This document shows positions 1-12,904 of a DNA stretch of 64,000 nucleotides, one piece after another. Every line of letters begins with the position of its first letter. The stretch's first letter is position 1. The notes under the pieces were generated by a model. That model saw only the letters and a program-made list of their open reading frames with translations. It did not search any database and was not told the origin of the DNA. The translations under genes were made by a program, and so were the position numbers. The stretch is from Abelmoschus esculentus (Eukaryota > Streptophyta > Magnoliopsida > Malvales > Malvaceae): the NCBI GenBank assembly GCA_035048815.1, contig JAUCBN010000055.1, positions 8,712,501 through 8,776,500 of the forward strand. The letters run 5' to 3'.

Positions 1-661
1 GATAAATAAAAGATAATAATGATAATGATAAAAATAAAAATAAAGTATTTTTCCTTGCATTTAGTCTTATTATTTAACAAACTAATTAAATACGAGGATG
101 AAAAAAATGATGAAGATAATGATAATAATGATAAAAGAGTTTGAACAAAGATGACCAACATGATAATAATAGAGAAGACAATGAGAGACCCTTCAAGCAA
201 TAGGTGTAACTTCTTTACAAATACGTTAATCTCTTAAAAATTTTATTTTTGTTTTAGAAAAAATATGGGATGTTTAATGTTATGTATTCTAATTTTAGTT
301 GTATTGTATCATCATGGTTGAATACTATTAGGAATCAAATTATAATTTTTTAAGATGATAAAAAGAGAGTATTTTGTGAAAATTTGATTTAGGGTATGTG
401 TAATTTTATGATGTTAGATTAAACTATAACTTAACATGGTTTTGCATGACATATAGTTTCTTTATTTAGTGTATGTGTAATTTTAATTATTTATTTGGTT
501 GCTTATTTTGATGTTGTAAATGTTCATATGAGTCTAATTGTATTATTTATATATTTGCATAAAATTCTGAAGTTTTATATACATTAAATTTCATGAGCTT
601 TAAAATTAATTTGGTTTAATATTAAAATTTAATATCTTTTAAGTATTAACATTTTACCTAT
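1..661. other. AT-rich intergenic spacer
   Basis: No coding potential or RNA gene is visible. The first 150 bases are low-complexity runs of GATAAT/AATAAA type. The rest is ordinary AT-rich plant spacer. Confidence 0.7.
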
Positions 662-1001
662 TTTTTTAGGTATAAAGATAATTTTTACCTTTAATGTTTA
701 TAATTTTTGTCTTTTTAGCACCTATTTTTTTATGGGATAAATTTAGCCTTTGACCTATGTCTTTTTAACAAATAACTCATTTTTTAACTACCATGACATA
801 GAATCTAACCTATTATTACATATATATGACATGTCATCATTATTAAATTTTTAACGGTTCAGGTATTATAGTAGTTAAAAAATAAGTTATTTGTTAAAAA
901 GATATAGGTCAAGGGCTAAATTTATCTCAAAAAAGAATGAGGGCCAAAATAATAAAAATTATAAACGTTAAAGGTGAAAATTATCTTTATACCTTTTTTC
1001 T
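662..1001. mobile_element. Foldback MITE (long inverted arms)
   Basis: The left arm (about 662-805) and right arm (about 868-1001) are imperfect reverse complements over about 130 bases. The ends read AGGTATAAAGATAA (669-682) and TTATCTTTATACCT (981-994). The middle is short and non-coding. This is the structure of a miniature inverted-repeat element. No clear target duplication was found and the superfamily is not assigned. Confidence 0.75.
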
Positions 1002-1399
1002 GAAATGTTTTGAGTAAGTGAGAGTCTCTTTTTATAAAAATTATGTATCAATTTTTTTGTACTCTATATTGGTATTGCACTTCAAGTTATTTCAAATTTT
1101 GTTTTGAATATTTTTTATACAACAAAAAGGGAGGATGGTTTGAAAATTTTAAATTTTAAACATTATTTTTTAAAAGGGGAGTTTTTACGATTTTTTTCAA
1201 ATGATTTTGTTAAATTAAAATATGAAGATTACTGAGATAAAGATTTTGATATAAATTTAATGAAAAATGTTTTTGGACTTAAACATACTCCAAAAATATT
1301 TTAAAGTCCATAAATTTAAAAAAAAATATATTAAAATGTTTTGCTTTTATTCTTTTATCAAATATATCTTTTAAAGTCAATTTTTAGTTGATTTTAATT

Positions 1400-1855
1400 T
1401 TTTTTAATGAAGGTTTCGAACCTCCTAGAAGTGGTTTCAAAACCAGTAAAATAGTAAGAAATGAAACAAGTCTCAAAACACTATTGCCTAGTTTTTTAAA
1501 TTATACTCTTGTAATGGCTAGTTTTTCATTAATATAACCCTTGGGTTTCAAAATCACATATAGGGGACATTGATTTATTCTGAAATCTTCTAATTGACTT
1601 CTAAATCAGACGCTTATAACGATTAGTTTTTTATTTGTATAACCTTTAGATTTCGAAACCCCTACAATGATTTCGGAATTGTTATGTATGTGAGCATATA
1701 GTGCTCATTTTTAATAGCTTTTAACGTCTCCAAAACATTTTTAATGATCATAAACGGCTAGAATATCATTTCACAATATAAAAGGAAGCCAGGAACACTT
1801 AAAGATGGTTAGAGAATACATCCAAGCATCATAATCAAGATAAATTGTCTGTAAG
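1400..1855 (-). repeat. Decayed LTR related to element E
   Basis: The stretch around 1720-1795 aligns with the reverse complement of the element E LTR: CTCCAAAACAT, then ATAAACGGCTAGA, then TATAAAAGGAAGCC. It is much more diverged than the two E LTRs are from each other. Runs such as TTTCGAAACCCC in 1620-1660 correspond to the TATCGAAACACC motifs of the E LTR. The relic seems to continue past E at about 6070-6170. Its outer limits are approximate. Confidence 0.5.
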
Positions 1856-2907
1856 TGTTGGGCTTGATGTGGCTCGATTGATAACCGATTAACTTGCCAA
1901 TTTGATGGAGAAAGAACACTTTGGGTGTTTGTTGTGGAAGCAAAAATAACACAATGATTTTAGAGTGGTTCAGCCTTCGAACAAGCACCTACATCCACTA
2001 CCTTAGCTTCCCACTAAGGATTTCCCAAATTCACTAAGAATTTCAACCTTTTGAGGCTAAAGGGATAACCTTACAATCCTAGACTCAAACCCGAATCTAG
2101 CATCCAAAGTTCACAACCCGAACTTTGGGAATTCACTCAAACAAAGAAAACTTAGCAAACTTGTTTAATCCTTGTAACAAGGCTAATGTTTGCAATCTAA
2201 GCACTCACCCAATTCCTAATTACACTTGAGCATATATTGACAATTAAGCTCACAAGTGTTTGTCTACCCAAAAATGAGAAATTAAGCACCAAGACAATTC
2301 TTTGATCATAATGTTGTTACAAGTAAAGCATTTTCTTCTCTTGATGCTTGAGGCTTCCTTTTATCATCCCAAATCATGATCTAGCCGTTTATAGCCGTTG
2401 GAGATGTTTTGGAGCCGTTTGGAGCTGATTTCAAGGCATATTTCTTCTTCTGGTGCAGACGGTATCGGTACCCCTGAAACCGGTATCGAAACACCCTTGT
2501 TGGGAAATAGCCGTTGACCTGCATTTATGAACAGGTATCGATATCACTCCTAGCCGTTGGGATTTTTCATAAATCGTTTTGACCGTTGGGGGTGTTTAGA
2601 AACATGGTTCGAAACCAAATATCACAGTGGTGAAAGGGTATTGATACCAGTATCGATACCGCTGTGATTTTGCCTTTGAAAACATGGCATTGATGAACAG
2701 GTATCGAAACACCTTGAAGGTGTATCGAAACACCTGGGTAAAAATCACTTCTTTGGTTTCTTTAAATCATTTAAAACACTTTCAAACTTTCTCAAAAACA
2801 TCTTAAACATAATTTCAAGTAGTTTGGACATAAGAACCATTTTTGAAATCTTTTCAAATTAGTCCAAAACTATTTTTCAATTATTATATCAAAACATTAG
2901 TTCTACA
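1856..2907 (-). repeat. Element E LTR (3' LTR on minus strand)
   Basis: Near-identical to 5004-6064, with scattered substitutions and small indels. It contains a cluster of TATCGATAC-type palindromes at about 2457-2745. Confidence 0.9.
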
Positions 2908-2908
2908 A

Positions 2909-2921
2909 TCTCCCTCTTTTT
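2909..2921 (-). other. Polypurine tract of element E
   Basis: On the minus strand this reads AAAAAGAGGGAGA and lies two bases before the LTR boundary, as expected for plus-strand priming in an LTR element. Confidence 0.7.
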
Positions 2922-3430
2922 GATATAATAAAACCAACTTAAAAAATTGTTTTTGAGTTTCTCCCTCTTTGTGAAATAAACCATTTGAATAAGAGAATAA
3001 TGATTCAAAAACATTTAAGCTCCCCCTTACTCATTAAACCATTTGAAAAATCAATTTTTTCACAACATTCTCCCCCTTTTTGTTATATCAAAAATGGTTC
3101 AAACCAAGTTTGAAAAACCTTAAAGCTCATAGCATAGGAGAGTTCTAAAATGTCAATTATTTTAAAAATCAAATATCAAAACTTAGTTTATGAAAAACAA
3201 AAGACTCCCCCTTACTCAAGGCATCAACTAAGTGTTAGTTCAACAATTATGATAATCTAGTTTAAACAAAAGATAAACAAAATTAAAGCTAAAAACTAGA
3301 TTTTTACCACACTTAAACTCAAGGGAGGATGTGAAGCCTTCCTTCTCCAAGTGTTCATCTTGTGTGTATGGAGCTCCCCCTTAATCTTGCACTTTGATGC
3401 TCATACCTCTATCACACCTAAACAAGACAA

Positions 3431-4911
3431 TCAAGTAATTTTTGGTATCCAAATTGCTTTGGATCCTTTAATGTTAGTAGCACAAATTTTAGTCCCCTTA
3501 GGAATCCATTTTTCAATTTCATCCTTTTTAGTTGAAGTGATTAGTCCTTTTGGGACCCAAACACTTCTAAAACATTTTCCACCAATAAATCTAGGGAAAC
3601 TAGATTGTCTTATGTAAAAATTTGATTTTCCCAAATCATTTTTCTTTTGAAGTTCTTTGGAAATCAAATCTTTTTCCTTTTTAAGATCATCTAAAACAAT
3701 TTGATGATCTTTTTCCATCTTTTGAAGCAAATTTTGTAAATCGAAAACTTTAAGCTCAAAATCTTTTAATTTTGCTTCAAATTCAAAATTGGTTTTTGAA
3801 AGCAAATCATTTTCTAATTTAAGCTTTGAAATGATCTTTTTATTTTTAGAAAATGAAATCTTAAATTCAAAAGCCAATTTATCCTAGGCTTCTTGTAACT
3901 CATCAAAAGTATATGGATTTGAAATAGACGAGTTAGAAGTTACCTCCCTCTCATTAAGCGCCATCAAGCATAGGTTGGCTTCTTCATTTTCGGTGGAGTC
4001 CTCATCACTCCAAGTAGCCATATATGCTTGCTTCTTTGAAGATGATCCATTCATGATAGACTTGTGGGAGTCCTTCATCTTCTTATTTGATTCTTGCTTT
4101 GAAGATTTCTTACTTTTATTCCTCACGAATCGATCGAAGTCTATGAAGAGTTGGGCAAGCTCTTCATCTCCTTCACTATCCTCCTTACTTGAATCTTTAA
4201 GGTGGATGCACTTGGAGGATTTAAGAGCAATGGTGTTGACATTTAAACCAAGCTCTTGAACCTTCTTCTTCCCCATCAATCTAATCTCTTCCTTCTTCTT
4301 CTCCTCTTCTCTTCCTTTCATCATAATTTGATGTGTGAGGAGTGACCCCATGAGTTCATCAAGCTTGAGATTCTTCAAATTCTTTTCTTCGATGATGGCG
4401 GTCCTTTTTGAGTCCCATGACTCGGGAAGGGAATAGATAAGCTTACGAACAAGCTTCTCCTCCGGAATTATCTCTCCATATTCTTTAAGTCCATTGGTGA
4501 TGGTGGAGAATCGATCGAACATCTTTGCTATGTCCTCTTCCGGATTTATCTTGAAGTTCTCATACTCTTGGTTGAGGAGTCCAATCTTGGTCTCCTTTAT
4601 TTCGTTAGTACCCTCGTATGTGACTTCTAGCTTGTCCCAAACTTCCTTGGCACTCTCACAAGAAGATATCTTCTCATAGATGCTTGGATGGAATGCACAA
4701 CAAGAATGTGCAAAGCCTTGAAATTAAGCAACATCTTCTTGCGATCTTCCACGCTCCATTCTGCGTTTGTTCCTTTTGGCACAAACGGTTCATCTTCAAT
4801 TATATCCCATACCTTATAATCTCTTAAATTGATGAAATACTTCATCCTTATCTTCCATTGGGAGTAGTTGGACCCGTCAAAGAAAGGTGGCTTGTCAATG
4901 GATTGCGCCAT
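3431..4911 (-). pseudogene. Broken gag (UBN2-type) of element E
   Basis: The first convincing ATG on the minus strand is at 4911 (MAQSIDKPPFFDG). The next part has the Copia gag signature NYSQWKIRMKYF and KVWDIIEDEPFVPKG. A frameshift near 4700 moves the reading frame. The second stretch (to 3884) has the UBN2-like part KLIYSLPESWDSKRTAI, then a lysine-rich segment. A single TAG at about 3884-3886 separates it from a third, in-frame stretch (3877-3431) that looks like coiled coil and ends in repeated W(V/I)PKG-type motifs (WVPKGL, KWIPKGTK, IWIPKIT). No CCHC zinc knuckle is clear and nothing of pol follows. The product would be a capsid-like protein. As it stands the gene is dead. Confidence 0.8.
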
Positions 4912-4984
4912 GAGTTGTCGGTTGATCAGTAATTGGTCGAGCTCTCCGGATCTTCTCAAAAGGATGTTAATCCCTCTTGATTGA

Positions 4985-5000
4985 GCCTCGCTCTGATACT
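4985..5000 (-). other. Primer-binding site of element E
   Basis: On the minus strand it reads AGTATCAGAGCGAGGC just inside the LTR. It shares TATCAGAGC with the usual initiator tRNA-Met primer site TGGTATCAGAGC. This orients the element to the minus strand. Confidence 0.8.
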
Positions 5001-5003
5001 AAT

Positions 5004-6064
5004 TGTTGGGCTTGATGTGGCTCGATTGATAACCGATTAACTTGCCAATTTGATGGAGAAAGAACACTTTGGGTGTTTGTTGTGGAAGCAAAAATAACAC
5101 AATGATTTTAGAGTAGTTCGGCCTTCGAACAAGCACCTACATCCACTACCTTAGCTTCCCACTAAGGATTTCCCAAATTCACTAAGAATTTCAACCTTTT
5201 GAGGCTAAAGGGATAACCTTACAATCCTAGACTCAAACCCGAATCTAGAATCCAAAGTTCACAACCCGAACTTTGGGAATTCACTCAAACAAAGAAAACT
5301 TAGCAAACTTGTTTAATCCTTGTAACAAGGCTAATGTTTGCAATCTAAGCACTCACCTAATTCCTAATTACACTTGAGCATATATTGACAATTAAGCTCA
5401 CAAGTGTTTATCTACCCAAAAATGAGAAATTAAGCACTAAGACAATTCTTTGATCATAATGTTGTTACAAGTGAAGCATTTTTTTCTCTTGATGCTTGAG
5501 GCTTCCTTTTATCATCCCAAATCATGATCTAGCCGTTTATAGCCGTTGGAGATGTTTTGGAGACGTTTGGAGCTGATTTCAAGGCATATTTCTTCTGGTG
5601 CAGACGGTATCGATACCCCTGAAACCGGTATCGAAACACCCTTGTTGGGAAATAGCCGTTGACCTGCATTTATGAACAGGTATCGATACCAGTATCGATA
5701 CCACTCCTAGCCGTTGGGGTTTTTCATAAATCGTTTTGACCGTTGGGGGTGTTTAGAAACATGGTTCAAAACCAAATATCACAGTGGTGAAAGGGTATCG
5801 ATACCAGTATCGATACCGTTGTGATTTTGCCTTTGAAAACATGGCATTGATGAACAAGTATCAAAACACCTTGAAGGTGTATCGAAACACCTGGGTAAAA
5901 ATCACTTCTTTGGTTTCTTTAAATCATTTAAAACACTTTCAAACTTTCTCAAAAACATCTTAAATATAATTTCAAGTAGTTTGGACATAAGAACCATTTT
6001 TGAAATCTTTTCAAATTAGTCCAAAACTATTTTTCAATTATTATATCAAAACATTAGTGTTACA
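5004..6064 (-). repeat. Element E LTR (5' LTR on minus strand)
   Basis: Pair of 1856-2907. Palindromes such as GGTATCGATACC and CAGTATCGATACC lie at about 5604-5900. This copy keeps more perfect TATCGATA cores than the other LTR. Confidence 0.9.
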
Positions 6065-7318
6065 ATAAGTCATATTTCTTCATTTATCTTGTATATAACA
6101 TATAGAGAATGTTTCATTGTTTATCTTTTTGTGCTATTTCTTGTGAGTTTAAACCTTTATAAATATCTACCTCATGAGGTATATTATTTATTAAATTAAA
6201 ATATTATAAAAGGTAGATGTTATAGTTTAGCCTTAAAAATTAGAATGGTTCTATTTTAGCCTAAGGTTATTCCTTTTGTCTCAAAAGGAAGAATTGATTA
6301 TTAGTGAATTAGGAAAATCTGATATATTAAGGTACTGAATGTAATTTCGGTTGGATAGTCGAATCACTCTAAAATTATTGTAAAAGATTTCTAAGATTTT
6401 TTTAATTTAACCAATTTATTCGAAAATCAATTCAAACTTATTTACACTGATTAAAGAATTCAAACCTAGCATTTCTTTAAAATACTTATATTGGAGAGAT
6501 TATATCATGGGTCCGGCTTGCCATGTCATCCGTGGTCCCTAACCAATAAAAATCATCTATTTCACCATTAATCATCCATGTCATTAATCTAATTTTCAAA
6601 AAATATTTTTTAAATGACAGAAAAAATAAATGGAGATTCATTGGTTAGAAAAATAATTTAAAAGATTGTGATAAAATAAGCGGTTATAATTGAATAAGAT
6701 CATAACTGATGTGATAAGTTAAATCCATGATATAATTTCTCGCGATGATTATTTGATCTTGCGTTGTTGTAATTTTGAATTGGATTGGACTGAAAGGGGT
6801 CTATTATTTTGTGATAATGGACTGACCAATCCAATATTGGTTCCTTGAGGCTTAAAAAATAGTAGGGCTTTTGTGGGGTCATGAAGCCTCAAGACTTAGA
6901 AAATAGCATTGCCAGCCATACAAAATAGACTTGCACTGTTCACTCTCACTGAATTAATGTCGGTGGTATATCAACAACAGGCACCTCCGGGTGCTGCCGA
7001 CACTGCATCAATTCTCAATTACCTCACGCGTATTCTCAATAATTATGGATATATTCGGTTCGGTTTTAGTTTAATTTAATAAATTATTTTAATAATTATT
7101 AATTTTCAATTCGATTAATTTTGGTTTTTGATTTTTTATATTAACGTTAATTTTTAAAAAATATATATTTTATCTTAATAAAATAATTTTATTTTATAAC
7201 TTTTAAACATTAAAAAATAAAAAATTTAAGATAATTTTCATAATATTTATTAAAAACTTATTTTTTAAGTAAAAAAATACATCTATAGTATTTTAAGTAT
7301 AAAATATATTTTTAAAAT
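6065..7318. other. AT-rich spacer
   Basis: Apart from the possible relic LTR continuation at 6070-6170, no gene or clear repeat is seen. A 60-codon open stretch on the minus strand (6700-6882) has no recognisable features and is not called. Confidence 0.6.
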
Positions 7319-7817
7319 TAAACTCTCAAACTCATAAAAAAAATCAATTTGGTCCTTTAACCAACTTTAATTGTTAATTTTAATTTTTTTAAAACTTTTT
7401 TAACACGCATTGTAACAGAATAACACTACTTGTCGTTTTAAGGAATTTGTAAAATTATATAAAAATCTTGAAAATTTTATTTTTAAAATATAAAAATACT
7501 TTTAATTCTTAAATTTAATTTAAAATAATAAATAATAAATTTTTAAAAGATTAAAAACTAAAAATATAAAAATATTAAATATTAGTATAAAATTGTAAAA
7601 AATTATATTTTAAAATAATTTTATAATTTTTAAGATTTTTTTATAAAATTGTTAGATTTTTTTTATATTTTTAAAATTTAAAATTTTCCTAATAACGATA
7701 TGTTGTATTATCTTATTGTGACAAATGTCAAAAAAAAGTTAAAAAAAAAAGTTAAAATTAATGGTCAAAGTTGATCAAAGGGTCAAATTGATTTTTTTTC
7801 TTGAGTTTGAGGGTTTA
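7319..7817. mobile_element. Foldback MITE, about 500 bp
   Basis: The left arm (7319 to about 7440, starting TAAACTCTCAAACTC) and the right arm (about 7690 to 7817, ending GAGTTTGAGGGTTTA) are imperfect reverse complements over more than 100 bases. Inner matches include GTAACAGAATAACACTAC-type sequence against its decayed complement near 7700. The centre is A/T-only spacer. No transposase is present and no target duplication is certain. Confidence 0.7.
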
Positions 7818-7970
7818 ATTTGATGAAAAAAGTTTAAGGGCTAAAATTGATTTTTTACAAGAGTTTAAGGTCTAAATTTTTTTTTCTTGAGTTTGAGGAC
7901 TTTATTGGGTAAAAAAGTTTAAGGGCTTAATTGATTTTTTATAAAAACTTAAGGGCTTATTAAACCTTTA
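7745..7970. repeat. Imperfect tandem repeat overlapping the MITE right arm
   Basis: Related units of about 50-80 bases built on 'AAGTTTAAGGGCTAAATTGATTTTTT' variants and 'TTGAGTTTGAGG' occur about three to four times in a row and extend beyond the right arm of the foldback element. Unit length is irregular. Confidence 0.55.
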
Positions 7971-8924
7971 AATCAAAAATTAAATTTAGCTTAATTCGAT
8001 TAACTACAGTTAATTATGATTCGTAAATTAATATTTATAATTATATTAATTTAATATTTTTATTTCACAAATCAGGTGTAATAATTTAGATAATTAAAAC
8101 TACAATATAATACATATAACATAAAAATATTTATATTCTTTCTTTAACAATTCATATATTGAATGAATGTCTTTTCTAGTTGACATTTCTCGAAAGTTTA
8201 AATTTTAATGGATTATTTATTTGTCATATTATCTTTACAATTTTAAACATTTTTTAATTAGGATTATAAGATTTTTTTAATAAGACTTAAGATTATAATT
8301 TTTTTCTCAAATAAAATAATTAATTAAATTTTATAAGTTCCAATAATTATTCTATAGATTCAAATTTTAATAATCTAAAAATAAATATTCAACCATAATC
8401 ATATATATTTCACAAAATCTTATTCTAATAATCTTATTATATTTTTTCATTACTCCCAATATTTATTTTCCCACCCACATCATCTTAACTTCATAAACAA
8501 CACAGAAAACACAAGGATTCCTTCTCACCTTCTCCCTTCAACATCTGACAGCTAAACACAATAATCGCGTTTTATTTTCCAACTTTTCAACAAATTTCCA
8601 CCATTGATTTCTCTACACTGTTTCTTCCCATTTTTATTGAATTAATTAGTTTCATTTTCATTTATTTGTCTATTTTTGGATCTCCACAGGCAGTGCTAGT
8701 TTTGAATATCAAATCCAGAAACCCGTGTTCTTCGCTTCCCCGTCTTCTGATTTCATTTTTTAATTATTTTTTTCCCTTTTCACTGGCTTCAAAAAACCAG
8801 ATTTCCAGCAGATCTCTAAGTTTTCGTTCATAAATTAAACTCTTTACGCTCAAATGCGCCTTAGTTTGGCGGCGTAGATTCGGTTTTTCATTTTGTTTTC
8901 TCGTTTGCCGGAAGTTCCTAAAGA
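7971..8924 (+). promoter_or_regulatory. RWA upstream region and 5' leader
   Basis: This is AT-rich spacer up to about 8460, then more mixed, pyrimidine-rich sequence (8480-8924) with the look of a plant 5' UTR, ending just before the RWA start codon. A TATA-like run near 8430-8440 is a possible core promoter. A 5' UTR intron ending at CCACAG near 8690 is possible but unproven. None of this can be fixed without transcript data. Confidence 0.35.
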
Positions 8925-11900
8925 ATGGCGATCGTCGGCCCGATCACTCCCGGTCAGGTACGTTTCCACTCACTTCAGCATTCTACACAACTCTCGGATC
9001 TTTCATTTCAAAGTTTTTTTTTCTTAATTATGTTGTTTTTTAATTGTTTTCTAGGTTTCGTTTTTTCTCGGCATATTTCCGGTGATTTCAGCTTGGATCT
9101 ACGCTGAATATTTACAATACAAGAAAAATTCACTCTCGTCCAAAGCGTGAGCTCTGATTTTCTACATTTTGTAATGTTTTTTTACAATTGATTAATGTGA
9201 TTTATTGGTGAAAAAGTTTGTTTTTTTTCGTATTTTTGTTAGTAGGCACTCTGATGTGAATTTAGTCGAAATCGGAAATGGTGCCGTTAAGGAGGAAGAT
9301 AGAGCGGTTTTATTGGAAGGCGGGGGTCTTCAGTCTGGTTCTCCTAAAGCGCGGTCTTCATCATCTTCCTTTTCTCCAATTTTCAAGTTTGTCACCAGAG
9401 CCTGGATTTTTTTTCTTCTTCTCCTTTTCATGTATTTCAAATTAAATCAGTTGCTGAATTTATATACTTCGATTTTGTTAAGGTTTCTTATGATGGATGA
9501 GACTTTCTTGGTTGAGAATCGGTTGACACTTCGAGCTATGTAAGTGAACTTTCAATTTGTTGATTAACACATGAATCATTTATTTCAGAGAAATAATAGT
9601 ATGTAGTTCAACTTGCTCTCCCTTTTTTAATTGTTTTGTTGTTCATCATCTTGTAGATCTGAATTCGGTGTTCTTTTGGCATACTATTACATATGCGACC
9701 GCACTGATGTGTTTGCTTCTTCACAGAAGGTGAAGATGTTTACTTGATTATTTTATTTCAAACTGTTGGAGGAAATGATGAAAATGTGAAAACTTATCTA
9801 CTGCATTTCAAATTTAGTTTCATTGCAATAAGTAATATACTGCATGCTAATTAAGTTCTCTTTCATTCTATGTCTATGCAGAATTACAATCGGGACCTTT
9901 TCTTGTTCCTCTACTTTCTTCTCATCATAGTTTCGGCAATAACTTCATTCACAATACACCATGATAAGTCACCATTTTCCGGGAAAGCCATACTTTATTT
10001 GAACAGACATCAAACAGAGGAGTGGAAAGGTTGGATGCAGGTTTGTAATTCTTTGAAATGATGTAGTAAATCTGCAAAATCTTCTTCGTGAGAGATCTGT
10101 CTAGTTATGATAGAATATAATTGTTTAGAATCTGCAAACTCTTGTCTGATGCTGCTTATGCTTCAAATGTTCTAGCATTGCTACGAAAAGATTGGTGTAC
10201 TTGTGCTTACTCCCCCCCTTTTATTTTGCAGGTACTATTTTTGATGTACCATTACTTTGCAGCTACAGAGATTTATAATGCTATCCGAATTTTCATTGCT
10301 GCTTATGTGTGGATGACCGGATTTGGAAATTTCTCGTATTATTATGTGCGCAAAGATTTCAGTCTTGCTAGGTTTGCACAGGTATGGCTTATGAGTTCCG
10401 CCAACGTGAAGAATGTATGAACTTATGATAATTTCTACGTGTTCCAAGTTCCAACATTGTTTTTTTTTTTGCTGAACAGATGATGTGGCGGCTCAATTTC
10501 TTGGTATTCTTTTGCTGTGTCGTCCTCAATAATAGTTATATGTTGTACTATATATGCCCCATGCATACTCTATTCACTCTTATGGTTTATGGGGCACTTG
10601 GTATTCTGAACAAGTACAATGAGAAAGGATCAGTTATTGCTATAAAAATCATTGCGTGCTTCTTGGTAGTTATCCTAGTCTGGGAAGTGCCTGGAGTATT
10701 TGAACTTCTATGGAGCCCATTTACCTTATTCCTTGGTGGGTAACTTTCCAAAGCATAATATATATTTAAGGAATTTTCAGTCATATTGATGGGAAATATA
10801 TAAACAAAAACCTTTCAGGATATACTGATCCTGCAAAGCCAAACCTTCCTCGCATGCATGAGTGGCATTTCCGCTCAGGCCTTGATCGTTACATTTGGAT
10901 TATTGGAATGATATATGCATATTACCATCCAACTGTAAGTTCTGATGCAATATTTTCTGTCTTTTCATTGTATCTTCTTGCTATGAATTAATGCAATTTA
11001 TTTAGGAGTAATGTACTTGGTAACTGTATTGGGATTTACTGTTGCAGGTTGAACGGTGGATGGAAAAGCTCGAGGAAACAGAGGTGAAGAGGAGAGTATC
11101 AATCAAAGTAGCCGTGTCAATAATTTCCCTTACGGTATCATACATATGCCTTTTGCTTTGTATTCCTTTTCCTAGAATTTCCATCTATTATTCATGAAGT
11201 TCTCATAAAACTTGCAGGTTGGATATTTCTGGTTCGAGCACATTTACAAGCTTGACAAGATCACTTACAACAAGTACCATCCTTATACCTCATGGATCCC
11301 GATAACGTAGGTCCTCATAAAGACTGTTAATATTTGACATATCTGAATGTTTTGGCATTTACTGATCAACTCTTGCTTGTTATTTTCAGTGTGTATATAT
11401 GTTTAAGAAATGTTACCCAGTCCATGAGAAGCTACAGTTTAACCCTTTTTGCGTAAGTAGCCTTTAATTCATCTCTTGTTTTATTTTTTTACTTTCCGAC
11501 GATCAATGTGGTCAAACTAATATTTGTCTTTTGTTTTCCAGATGGCTTGGAAAGATTACACTGGAGACCTATATCTCTCAGATCCACATCTGGCTAAGGT
11601 AAGTTGAGTTTCACATCATGAGAATTCTCGGGGTTTGACTGTTTGCAATGAGCTGATCCTTTAATTCAAACTTTTATATCATAACATACAATATCGTAAT
11701 ATCCGATCAATGTGCAGATCCGGGGTTCCTGATGGTCAGCCTAAGCTGCTGCTTTCTCTGATCCCAGACTACCCGATGTTGAATTTTATGCTTACTACTT
11801 CCATATACCTTGCAGTAAGTAAACTGGTGTCATCTTTATGAACTTCAAATATTTCTTTAGTCATCCACTGACATTTTTCTCTTGCCTGCAGATATCTTAC

Positions 11901-12354
11901 AGACTCTTTGACCTGACAAATACACTGAAATCAGCTTTCGTGCCAACGAAAGACAACAAACGCCTCATCCACAACTTGATTACTGGTGTTGTAGTCTCCA
12001 GCATCTTATACTCGTTATCTTTCGTGTTCCTCAGAATCCCTCAGATGTTGGTAAGATTTATTTTTTCGAATCAATCAGTTCTGTCACCGAGAGTAAACCT
12101 GTCATTATTTATTGGAACATGAACCCTACCCAATCTAACTTGTGTATGAGTTTGACAATCTGTGCCAGCTGAGTCGAACTGACCCAAACAAGTAACCGCA
12201 AATGACTTGCGCACTCGAGTGTCAAACTCAATTAACTCGAAATGTCCCGAAAATTTTAGTACTCAATTCTACCTGAGAGAGTTATATATAGAAATACTTG
12301 TAAGTTCAAATATCTGATTCCTCAGCCTTCATTATATTGTACTTTCAGGTGTGA
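8925..12354 (+). CDS. RWA: RWA: Golgi polysaccharide O-acetylation protein (Cas1p-like, multi-TM)
   Basis: Sixteen exons can be joined in frame with GT-AG introns: 8925-8957, 9055-9146, 9246-9386, 9483-9539, 9657-9729, 9882-10040, 10232-10381, 10480-10735, 10819-10934, 11048-11134, 11218-11306, 11390-11452, 11542-11598, 11718-11814, 11892-12050, 12349-12354. The product is 544 residues, the usual family length. An N-terminal membrane segment (about 12-32, FFLGIFPVISAWIYAEY) is followed by a hydrophilic loop, then the Cas1p-type acyltransferase domain with many membrane segments (from about residue 89). Family signatures seen are RDLFLFLYFLLIIVSA, YHYFAATEIYNAIR, YVWMTGFGNFSYYY and WLGKITLETYISQIHIW. 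In Arabidopsis, RWA proteins are needed for O-acetylation of xylan, xyloglucan and pectin in the Golgi. Which of RWA1-4 this matches cannot be told. No defect was seen, so it looks functional. Confidence 0.93.
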
Positions 12355-12678
12355 GAATTATACATAGAAACACTAGAAGGCCACCACGACAACCTTGTTC
12401 ATCACTGTGCCATTGGATTTGGAACTGTATACCTTTGCGATAGAAACATAAAGTTGCTGAACTCAATCCGAGTGTCCTCTTTTTGTCAATCAGATCACGT
12501 TGAATCTCGGAATATGTAAGGTATCGATCTAAATTCAGTCTAGAGCCCTCCAATTTGAGGTTTGTTAGTTTTGTTCTTTATGATTGTTTTTTCTTAGAAC
12601 ACTACAATATAGTAATTACATGATTCATTACCATGTCTAAATCAAACTCATATATCCTTGCATTACATTCATCTTATT

Positions 12679-12684
12679 AATAAA
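12679..12684 (+). terminator. Possible polyadenylation signal of RWA
   Basis: An AATAAA lies about 325 bases after the stop codon, at a plausible distance for a plant 3' UTR. Plant signals are loose, so this is only a candidate. Confidence 0.35.
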
Positions 12685-12904
12685 AGTTGCCTTTACTTAA
12701 AACTTGATTATTTGCACTCATGCTTGGATTAGAACTGATTCGGTTTAGGGTTTAGTCGAGTGATTTGAGCTGCTCCAGCTAATATAATTCAGCTTAACAA
12801 TGTCCGACTATAATTCATGTAGCCAGTGAGCATTGATGTCTCGTTTGTGCATGAAAATTCATGATCATATTCATCCGAAGAAACAGAACAGGCAGTTAAT
12901 TTGT

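Larger units (their letters stand above)
1856..6064 (-). mobile_element. Element E: gag-only Copia-like LTR retrotransposon
   Basis: Two LTRs of about 1.05 kb (1856-2907 and 5004-6064) flank 2.1 kb of internal sequence. Read on the minus strand, the LTR starts TGTA and ends AACA. A tRNA-Met-type primer site follows the LTR at 5004, and a purine tract precedes the LTR at 2907. The only coding material is a broken gag. No protease, integrase, RT or RNase H can be found, so the element must have been moved in trans. The flanking pentamers GTAAG (1851-1855) and ATAAG (6065-6069) fit a target duplication with one change. Confidence 0.85.

Noticed and set aside
6700..6882. 60-codon minus-strand ORF
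   Set aside because: Length expected by chance; no motif or context.
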